Below, in pieces: positions 1 through 5,042 of a stretch of 6,242 bases of DNA (the first letter of the stretch is position 1; every line of letters starts with the position of its first letter). The stretch is from Bacillota bacterium (GTDB lineage Bacteria; Bacillota; Clostridia; Lachnospirales; Lachnospiraceae), in contig JAFAEB010000322.1 of assembly GCA_023424235.1 (NCBI GenBank), forward strand, positions 1 to 6,242, in the 5' to 3' direction. Position numbers and translations under genes: made by a program. Below the pieces are notes generated by a model. The model worked only from the letters and a program-made list of their open reading frames with translations. It was not told where the DNA came from and did no database searches.

Positions 1-1
1 T

Positions 2-523
2 CCTAAATTTGTAATGGCTAATAACCAATTGGTATCAGAATTCTATAACATTAAAGAAAATGATGATATTCGAATATTAAACTACTATACATTAAAGCAA
101 GTTCTAGAATTTATGGATTTAAGCACTGAGGTAACTTATTATGTAAATCATATAGCAGCTACTCTAGAGGAAAAAGTATATGAGAATTTTACGATTGAAT
201 GTAACCTAAATAAGGAAGAACACCTCAATAGCTGTTATGAACCAGTAGAGGGTGAAGTTACAGAGTTAGAAAATAATAGGGATAAAGATATAAAAGAAAA
301 AGATTTATATTTAAGCAATGATGTCTATGTTATAATTAATAATGAACCAGTAAAACTAACTGGTAAGAAAGATTATATTTTTGTTGATATATTTGATTTT
401 TATCCTTTTGATTTAACAAAGGCGCAGGGCTTGGAATTTGTGACAACATTGAACGGTGAAAAAGCTGATTTCACAATGCCTATAAAGGAAAAGGATGTCA
501 TAGAATTATACTGGAAGGAGTAA
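2..523 (+). CDS. C-terminal part of an unidentified protein with beta-grasp-like segments (possibly FtsA-like family tail)
   Basis: This gene is cut by the left edge. The reading frame is open to base 2 (codons for P-K-F-V precede the first Met at 14), and the 13 bases before that ATG contain no ribosome binding site, so translation very probably begins upstream. Counting from the Met at 14, 169 residues are visible. Residues 17-36 (DDIRILNYYTLKQVLEFMDL) and the C-terminus, about 104-169, with NNEPVKLTGKKDYIFVDIFD and later LNGEKA...KEKDVIELYW, have the alternating strand pattern and the 'NGE ... DVIEL' ending seen in ubiquitin-like beta-grasp domains. Between them lies a charged, probably disordered linker (about 77-100). 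From memory this resembles the tail of 'cell division FtsA domain-containing' proteins of Lachnospiraceae, whose actin-like core would lie off the left edge. That identification is tentative. The stop codon lies 5 bases before the diguanylate cyclase start, so the two genes are almost certainly cotranscribed. Confidence 0.6.
   Translation, partial: PKFVMANNQLVSEFYNIKENDDIRILNYYTLKQVLEFMDLSTEVTYYVNHIAATLEEKVYENFTIECNLNKEEHLNSCYEPVEGEVTELENNRDKDIKEKDLYLSNDVYVIINNEPVKLTGKKDYIFVDIFDFYPFDLTKAQGLEFVTTLNGEKADFTMPIKEKDVIELYWKE
513..520 (+). promoter_or_regulatory. Ribosome binding site supporting a TTG start
   Basis: GGAAGGAG lies 8 bases before TTG at 529 and inside the last codons of the upstream gene. 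No ATG or GTG start occurs in frame nearby; the next Met of the downstream protein is near residue 123, inside the membrane domain. The site therefore decides in favour of the TTG start and suggests translational coupling across the 5-base gap. Confidence 0.75.
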
Positions 524-528
524 TAATC

Positions 529-2229
529 TTGACTATAAATATTTTTCAAGTGCATGGTAGATTTTCAAAGTTCCATATTCCTTTTATTTTTATATTAATT
601 ATATTTGTATTAGAACGTTACTTTAGTAAATCAGCACCAGATGCTATTTATAGTCTGTGGGTATTATTCCCTATATTAGCACTCGAATTCGCTGGGAAGA
701 AAACACTTTTTTTTAATGAGTATAAGTTTTTATATCTACTACGTTATGTGGAGCTAGCATTTTCAGCATTTGTTTTTTCAGTTACTAATTATAAGTATTT
801 TTTAGTTATTTCTATATTGATTTATTTTATCTTATTTATCGAACTCACAACATTATATGATTTTAGTGATTACTATTATCGGTCAATTTGCGTTATTATG
901 GGATTTCTTCCAGCATTAATAAGCATAGCTTTTACTACCTTTTTACATGGGACAGTTGATTCAATTTTATTTATTAAACTTGGAATTGCATTATCCATCA
1001 CGATTGTACTAGTCTTTTTAGCTATGGAGTTAGATCGATTTAAAACTTGCCTTGAAGAGAAGCTTCTAATGCAAAATAGGTTGTTAAATACAGTGAATGA
1101 GACGAATGAAGCTCTTAAAATTCATCAAGAAAAAGTGAAAAGAGCCAATGAAGAGTTGAGTTATCAAAAAGTAATGTTAGAGACAGCTTATAAACGAATC
1201 AATCGAAGTAACAAAGAAATTACATTACAAAATCAAATCTTAAAATATATTTCATCTTCAATAGAACTAAATAATCTGATGAACTTAATTACAGATGCGT
1301 TAATAAAGGAGTTGGAGTTAAACATATGTGCGATTTCCCTAAATCCGAATGTGGTAAATAATAAAAAGGTATTATATCAAATAAAAACTACTTTTAATAA
1401 AGAGTATGAATGTAATTTAGCAAGCTTAATAGAACATAATTGCTTTAATTCTTATATTCAAGCAGGAAAGACCTATATTGATAACCAAGTGAATAATAAT
1501 CAATATGATTTTATTAACTCATCCCAAATTGGCTCTATTTTAATAACTCCATTATTAAGAGAAGGAATACAAATTGGATTTCTATATGCAGGCTCATCAA
1601 AGTATGATGGTTTCTTAGATAATGAGGAATTCTATCAAGCTATTGTTGCTCAAATATTAATTGCTCTTAAAAATGCAAATATGTATGCTTTAATGGAAAG
1701 TATGGCTGTTAAAGATGCCCTTACAGGTGTTTATAATCGAGGGCATTTGGCCAATTTATTTCCTCAATTTGTAGAAGAATCTATTAATAATGGTAAACCA
1801 ATTACCGTTGCATTATTAGATATAGACAAGTTTAAAACGATAAATGATACCTATGGTCATATCTTTGGAGATAGTATTATTAAAACGATTGCATCCATCG
1901 CTGATGAAAAAGCGAATGCTACTGGTGGATTGGTTTTTCGATATGGAGGAGAAGAGTTTGTTTTAGTGTATCCTGAGAAAGATTTATTAACTGTATATGA
2001 GCATATTAAGGAATTAAGAGATAGTATTAAAGATAAGGAAAACTTACACAATAATGAAGTGATTCATGTAAATGTAAGTATTGGTATAACGTCCTACCCT
2101 GAGACCTGTAAAAATCCAAATGATTTATTAAATAGAGCAGATTGGTCTATGTATTACTCAAAACAAAATGGAAGAGATAGGATTACCATTGATAGTGATG
2201 AAGTTAGAGAAAAAGTATTGATGAAATAA
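529..2229 (+). CDS. Membrane-bound diguanylate cyclase (6 TM, coiled coil, GAF, GGDEF)
   Basis: GGDEF enzymes condense two GTP into cyclic di-GMP, a second messenger controlling motility and surface behaviour. The 566-residue protein starts with about six hydrophobic helices (roughly residues 16-28, 39-55, 68-85, 90-108, 119-138, 145-166). A charged coiled-coil linker follows (about 168-238), then a GAF-like sensor domain (about 240-390) and the GGDEF domain (about 395-555). Catalytic signatures are present: DALTGVYNR at 396-404, DIDKFKTINDTYGH at 431-444 with metal-binding D431, and the active-site loop GGEEF at 473-477. The RxxD inhibitory site normally found five residues before this loop is replaced by ATGG (464-467), so classical product feedback is not expected. 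No EAL or HD-GYP phosphodiesterase domain is present. The start is TTG, chosen from its Shine-Dalgarno sequence and the hydrophobic N-terminus it gives. The membrane domain is not a family I recognise, so the sensed signal is unknown. A strong terminator follows directly. Confidence 0.93.
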   Translation: MTINIFQVHGRFSKFHIPFIFILIIFVLERYFSKSAPDAIYSLWVLFPILALEFAGKKTLFFNEYKFLYLLRYVELAFSAFVFSVTNYKYFLVISILIYFILFIELTTLYDFSDYYYRSICVIMGFLPALISIAFTTFLHGTVDSILFIKLGIALSITIVLVFLAMELDRFKTCLEEKLLMQNRLLNTVNETNEALKIHQEKVKRANEELSYQKVMLETAYKRINRSNKEITLQNQILKYISSSIELNNLMNLITDALIKELELNICAISLNPNVVNNKKVLYQIKTTFNKEYECNLASLIEHNCFNSYIQAGKTYIDNQVNNNQYDFINSSQIGSILITPLLREGIQIGFLYAGSSKYDGFLDNEEFYQAIVAQILIALKNANMYALMESMAVKDALTGVYNRGHLANLFPQFVEESINNGKPITVALLDIDKFKTINDTYGHIFGDSIIKTIASIADEKANATGGLVFRYGGEEFVLVYPEKDLLTVYEHIKELRDSIKDKENLHNNEVIHVNVSIGITSYPETCKNPNDLLNRADWSMYYSKQNGRDRITIDSDEVREKVLMK

Positions 2230-2232
2230 TTT

Positions 2233-2290
2233 AAAAAGTATCTTCCCTTATTTACTTGACAAAATTTTAAGAATAAGGGATACTTTTTTA
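2233..2290 (+). terminator. Rho-independent terminator after the diguanylate cyclase gene
   Basis: The left arm (2233-2252, AAAAAGTATC-TTC-CCTTATT) pairs with the right arm (2272-2288, AATAAGGGATACTTTTT) over 17 base pairs with a three-base bulge on the left. The loop is about 19 bases. The right arm ends in a run of six T (2284-2289). It begins three bases after the stop codon at 2229, a typical intrinsic terminator position. The A-rich left arm means the same structure could also stop transcription from the other strand. A promoter for the next gene overlaps its loop and right arm. Confidence 0.8.
2256..2284 (+). promoter_or_regulatory. Sigma-A-type promoter for the metallo-hydrolase gene, embedded in the terminator
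   Basis: A perfect -35 box TTGACA (2256-2261) is followed by exactly 17 bases and then GATACT (2279-2284), which matches four of six positions of the -10 consensus including the key A and final T. Transcription would start near 2291, giving a leader of about 85 bases before the ATG at 2377. A TATAAT at 2289-2294 is also visible, but it is 27 bases from TTGACA and has only a weak -35 (TTTAAG, 2266-2271) at proper distance. Confidence 0.6.
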
Positions 2291-2376
2291 TAATGCAATT
2301 GAAGAATGCGTTTAAATTGAATGTATTTAAATAAATGTAATTATAGAATGCATAGGAGTTACTTTAGGAGGTACTT

Positions 2377-3174
2377 ATGAATTTATGCAGTATAGCAAGT
2401 GGCAGCAGTGGGAATTGTACCTTTGTTGGCAACAATAATACGAAACTCTTAATTGATGCAGGAGTTAGTGGCAAACGAATTGAAAATGGTCTTAATAGTA
2501 TAGATGTAAGTCCAAGTGATTTACAAGGAATTTTAGTTACTCATGAGCATGCGGATCATATTAGTGGGATAGGAGTTTTAGCTAGGAAATATCATGTTCC
2601 TATCTATGCGACACCTGAGACAATAAATGGGATTTTACGTATTAAAAGCATTGGACGTATACCAGAGGAGCTATTACACTATGTTACTCCAGATGAGTCC
2701 TTTTATATTAATGATATTTTAGTAGAGCCTTTTGCCATATCTCATGATGCTGCCAATCCAGTATGTTACACCTTCACATCAGATGGTCACAAAATTGGTA
2801 TGGCTACTGATTTAGGTAAATATGATGACTATATTATTTCAAAATTATATGGTTCTGAAATATTATTATTAGAAGCCAATCATGATGTGAATATGTTAAT
2901 GGTAGGGGCTTACCCTTACTACTTAAAACAGCGTATTTTAGGGGATAGAGGTCATTTATCCAATGATCATTCTGCTAAATTAATTATGAATTTAATCCAT
3001 GATAAATTAAAGTATATTACTTTAGCCCATCTAAGCAGAGAAAATAACTATGAAGAATTAGCTTATGAAACGGTTAGACTTCAGTTAAATGAATATTACG
3101 AAGATAAACGATCAGAATCTATTTTAAGTGTAGCGAAGAGAGAAATGGCTTCAGAAATGTTGTCAACTATATAA
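2377..3174 (+). CDS. yycJ: Metallo-beta-lactamase-fold hydrolase, WalJ/YycJ (VicX) type
   Basis: The 265-residue product begins with the YycJ-type N-terminus (SIASGSSGNC, residues 5-14, then LLIDAGVSGKRIE at about 24-36). It carries the metal-binding signature HEHADH at 56-61 (H56, H58, D60, H61). Further likely metal or active-site residues are H123 (SHDAANP), D145 (ATDLG) and H218 (LAHLSRENN). The fold binds two metal ions. Family members are soluble cytoplasmic proteins near the usual length of about 265 residues. In Bacillus and Streptococcus the gene sits in the walRK/vicRK operon, and WalJ has been linked to cell-wall signalling and, as a predicted 5'-3' exonuclease, to DNA replication or repair. 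Here no two-component genes are visible beside it, so it stands apart from that operon, at least within this window. The ATG start has a strong AGGAGG (2366-2371) five bases upstream. Its own promoter lies in the preceding terminator. No clear terminator follows, so read-through into the ACT gene is possible. Confidence 0.88.
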   Translation: MNLCSIASGSSGNCTFVGNNNTKLLIDAGVSGKRIENGLNSIDVSPSDLQGILVTHEHADHISGIGVLARKYHVPIYATPETINGILRIKSIGRIPEELLHYVTPDESFYINDILVEPFAISHDAANPVCYTFTSDGHKIGMATDLGKYDDYIISKLYGSEILLLEANHDVNMLMVGAYPYYLKQRILGDRGHLSNDHSAKLIMNLIHDKLKYITLAHLSRENNYEELAYETVRLQLNEYYEDKRSESILSVAKREMASEMLSTI

Positions 3175-3182
3175 ACATGAAA

Positions 3183-3257
3183 TGTTGAAAGAAAATCTAT
3201 CAGAAAGGTGCCACTAACATCTTTCAACAATGTGTGGCAAAGCATAGTGATATGCTT
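3183..3257 (+). ncRNA. Candidate structured RNA leader of the ACT-domain gene (pseudoknot or alternative hairpins)
   Basis: Three helices are directly visible. P1: TGTTGAAAGA (3183-3192) pairs perfectly with TCTTTCAACA (3220-3229). P2: TGCCAC (3209-3214) plus ACAT (3217-3220) pairs with ATGT (3230-3233) plus GTGGCA (3234-3239), a 10-bp stem with a two-base bulge whose nine-base loop CTTTCAACA (3221-3229) is the 3' arm of P1. P3: AAGCATA (3240-3246) and TATGCTT (3251-3257) form seven pairs closed by a GTGA (GNRA) tetraloop. P2 and P3 abut, and P3 abuts the Shine-Dalgarno AAGGTG at 3258. P1 and P2 could coexist only as a tight pseudoknot; otherwise they exclude each other. No T-run follows, so any control would act on translation and not on termination. 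I cannot assign it to a known riboswitch class, and a chance origin in AT-rich DNA is not excluded. Confidence 0.42.
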
Positions 3258-3263
3258 AAGGTG
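3258..3263 (+). promoter_or_regulatory. Ribosome binding site that fixes the ACT-protein start at 3270
   Basis: AAGGTG lies six bases before ATG at 3270. The upstream in-frame alternatives, GTG at 3234 and ATG at 3252, have no Shine-Dalgarno at usable distance, and their extra codons overlap the hairpins P2 and P3. A small competing hairpin, CTTAA (3255-3259) with TTAAG (3264-3268), would place GGTG in its loop and break the last pairs of P3. Confidence 0.6.
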
Positions 3264-3269
3264 TTAAGG

Positions 3270-3542
3270 ATGAAAAAAACAATAATTACAGTAGTAGGGA
3301 AAGACTGTGTAGGAATTATCGCTAGAGTATGTACATATCTAGCAAATAATCGTGTGAATATTTTAGATATATCACAGACAATCGTACAAGGATACTTCAA
3401 TATGATGATGATTGTTGATGCAAATGATGCACCAAAAAACACACAAGAAATTGCTACAGAATTAGAGCAAATTGGAGAAGAGATTGGTGTTATCATAAAG
3501 ACTCAACATGAAGATATTTTTAATCGCATGCATAGAATTTAG
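3270..3542 (+). CDS. ACT-domain protein of the UPF0237 family
   Basis: This is a 90-residue protein consisting of a single ACT domain, the beta-alpha-beta-beta-alpha-beta fold that usually binds amino acids or other small ligands at a dimer interface. The N-terminus MKKTIITVVGKDCVGIIARV contains the ligand-loop signature (G10-K-D-C-V-G15). Then come the helix and strands NVNILDISQ-type (30-36) and GYFNMMMIVD (41-50), and the family-typical ending QHEDIFNRMHRI (79-90). The start at 3270 gives the family's normal length and N-terminus; an upstream GTG at 3234 would add 12 residues without homologous character. UPF0237 members have no established biochemical role. They are recurrently found directly upstream of a UPF0210 gene, as here and in Streptococcus pneumoniae (SP_0238/SP_0239), so a partnership is likely. 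Being lone ACT domains with no enzyme attached, they plausibly sense a ligand and act on a partner protein; this is inference. The gene is preceded by an unusually structured leader. Confidence 0.92.
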   Translation: MKKTIITVVGKDCVGIIARVCTYLANNRVNILDISQTIVQGYFNMMMIVDANDAPKNTQEIATELEQIGEEIGVIIKTQHEDIFNRMHRI

Positions 3543-3607
3543 ACCATTAAGGTTCAAGGTAAGTAAGGGATATCTTATCAAATAAGGAAAGAGGGGTAAC
3601 CCTAATC

Positions 3608-3613
3608 TATAAT
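3608..3613 (+). promoter_or_regulatory. Possible -10 box in front of the UPF0210 gene
   Basis: A perfect TATAAT stands 42 bases before the GTG start, within the 112-base gap after the ACT gene. No recognisable -35 box occurs 16-19 bases upstream and there is no TG extension, so it may be chance in AT-rich DNA. The gap otherwise holds only small weak hairpins: CTTAT/ATAAG at 3574-3586, AGGG/CCCT with a GTAA loop at 3592-3603, and ATGAA/TTCAT at 3620-3632. There is no terminator-like T-run, so cotranscription with the ACT gene remains the default reading. Confidence 0.2.
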
Positions 3614-3637
3614 CGTAGTATGAAGTATTCATTATAC

Positions 3638-3643
3638 AGGAGG
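3638..3643 (+). promoter_or_regulatory. Ribosome binding site for a GTG start
   Basis: AGGAGG is a full-strength Shine-Dalgarno core, but the spacing to GTG at 3655 is 11 bases, longer than the usual 5-9. No in-frame ATG or TTG lies closer, and the N-terminus given by the GTG (M-I-N-I-N-E-V-L-E-T) matches the usual start of the family, so the GTG is kept. Confidence 0.65.
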
Positions 3644-3654
3644 ATTGCTAGCTA

Positions 3655-5019
3655 GTGATAAATATTAATGAAGTATTAGAAACTAACAAAATGATTGAAC
3701 AAGAAAATCTTGACGTTAGAACCATAACCCTTGGTATTAGTTTATTAGATTGTGTTGATAATAATTTAGATAGGTTAAATAAAAATATATATGAAAAAAT
3801 AACAACAATTGCAAAGGATTTAGTTGCAACTGGTAGAGCAATTGAAAGAGATTTTGGTATTCCAATTGTAAATAAAAGAATATCGATTACACCAATTTCT
3901 TTAGTAGGAGCAAGTGCATGTAAATCACCGGATGACTATGTTACGATTGCAAAAACACTTGACATGGCGGCAAAAGAAGTAGGTGTTAATTTTATAGGTG
4001 GTTACTCTGCTTTAGTTTCAAAAGGCATGACAAAGAGTGATGAATATTTAATTCGTTCCATACCAAAAGCATTAGCAGCAACAGAACGAGTATGTAGTTC
4101 TGTAAATGTAGGTTCAACTAAGACTGGTATTGATATGGATGCAGTTAAATTACTAGGTGAAATAATACTTGAAACTGCTGAATACACAAAAGAAAAGGAT
4201 TCAATTGGCTGTGCTAAGTTAGTAATCTTTTGTAATGCACCGGATGATAATCCATTTATGGCAGGAGCCTTTCATGGTGTTACAGAAGGAGATGCAATTA
4301 TTAATGTAGGTGTTAGTGGTCCTGGAGTAGTTAAGCATGCTCTTGAATCGATTCGTGGAGCTGATTTTGGTACATTATGTGAAACCATAAAAACAACAGC
4401 ATTTAAAATAACAAGAGTTGGGCAATTAGTTGCTCAAGAAGCTTCAAAGCGCTTAAATATTCCCTTCGGTATTGTTGATTTATCCTTAGCACCTACACCA
4501 GCTGTAGGTGATAGTATAGCAGAAATCTTTGAAGAGATGGGGTTAGAATATGCTGGAGCACCTGGTACAACAGCAGCACTTGCTTTACTTAATGATCAAG
4601 TTAAAAAAGGTGGGGTAATGGCTTCTTCCTATGTAGGAGGATTAAGTGGTGCATTTATACCAGTAAGCGAAGACCAAGGGATGATCAATGCAGTACTTAA
4701 AGGTGCATTAACGCTTGAAAAATTAGAAGCAATGACCTGTGTATGTTCAGTTGGTCTTGATATGGTTGCAATACCGGGCGATACAAAAGCCTCTACCATA
4801 TCAGGTATCATAGCAGATGAAATGGCAATTGGTATGATTAATCAAAAGACTACTGCTGTTAGAATTATACCTGTTATTGGTAAAGGTGTAGGCGAAATGG
4901 TTGAGTTTGGCGGATTATTAGGTTATGCACCAATTATGCCAGTGAATCAATTTAGTTGTGAACAATTTATTAATCGTGGTGGTAGAATACCAGCACCAAT
5001 TCATAGTTTTAAAAATTAA
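3655..5019 (+). CDS. UPF0210 (DUF711, PFL family) protein
   Basis: The 454-residue protein is a full-length member of UPF0210/DUF711, a family found in Firmicutes, archaea and some other bacteria. Its fold is glycyl-radical-enzyme-like, hence the name 'PFL family'. Recognisable conserved blocks are NEVLETNKMIEQENLDVRTI at the N-terminus (5-24), FIGGYSALV (113-121), the glycine-rich NVGVSGPGVV (217-226), FGIVDLSLAPTPA (271-283), GAPGTTAA (301-308), CSVGLDM (364-370) and the C-terminal NRGGRIPAPIHSFKN (440-454). No signal peptide or membrane segment is seen, so it should be cytoplasmic. I see no canonical glycyl-radical loop (RVxGY) near the C-terminus, so radical chemistry should not be assumed from the name. 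No reaction is established for the family that I can state with confidence. The ACT-domain gene directly upstream is its usual neighbour, which suggests that the ACT protein regulates or partners it. The start is GTG. The dipeptidase gene follows 23 bases later with no terminator between, so they probably form one operon. Confidence 0.93.
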   Translation: MININEVLETNKMIEQENLDVRTITLGISLLDCVDNNLDRLNKNIYEKITTIAKDLVATGRAIERDFGIPIVNKRISITPISLVGASACKSPDDYVTIAKTLDMAAKEVGVNFIGGYSALVSKGMTKSDEYLIRSIPKALAATERVCSSVNVGSTKTGIDMDAVKLLGEIILETAEYTKEKDSIGCAKLVIFCNAPDDNPFMAGAFHGVTEGDAIINVGVSGPGVVKHALESIRGADFGTLCETIKTTAFKITRVGQLVAQEASKRLNIPFGIVDLSLAPTPAVGDSIAEIFEEMGLEYAGAPGTTAALALLNDQVKKGGVMASSYVGGLSGAFIPVSEDQGMINAVLKGALTLEKLEAMTCVCSVGLDMVAIPGDTKASTISGIIADEMAIGMINQKTTAVRIIPVIGKGVGEMVEFGGLLGYAPIMPVNQFSCEQFINRGGRIPAPIHSFKN

Positions 5020-5042
5020 TTGTAAATAAAGAGAGGTTTAAT

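Noticed and set aside
1857..2051. Open frame of 64 codons on the minus strand within the diguanylate cyclase gene
   Set aside because: It lies wholly opposite the conserved GGDEF-domain codons, lacks a ribosome binding site that I can see, and has no recognisable protein character.
2311..2331. Inverted repeat TTTAAAT / ATTTAAA in the leader of the metallo-hydrolase gene
   Set aside because: It contains only A-T pairs, is expected by chance in such AT-rich DNA, and has no adjoining T-run or overlap with the ribosome binding site.
3195..3210. Loose similarity between ATCTATCAGAAAGG in the ACT leader and ATCTTATCAAATAAGG in the UPF0210 leader (3572-3587)
   Set aside because: The match is short, gapped and A-rich, and the structural contexts differ, so a shared operator or duplicated leader is not supported.
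3230..3247. Possible five-residue leader peptide (MCGKA) in the ACT leader
   Set aside because: The nearest Shine-Dalgarno-like sequence (AAGGTG, 3205-3210) is 19 bases from the ATG, too far, and the peptide has no run of regulatory codons, so attenuation is not supported.
3224..3496. Open frame of 90 codons on the minus strand opposite the ACT gene
   Set aside because: Its hydrophobic stretches come from the complement of the ACT codons. The + strand product is a clear family member, so this is a shadow.
3543..3607. Riboswitch of the ZTP ('pfl') class near the PFL-family gene
   Set aside because: The name suggested it, but I do not see the conserved CCGCCUGGGCA-like segment or its pseudoknot in this gap or in the ACT leader.
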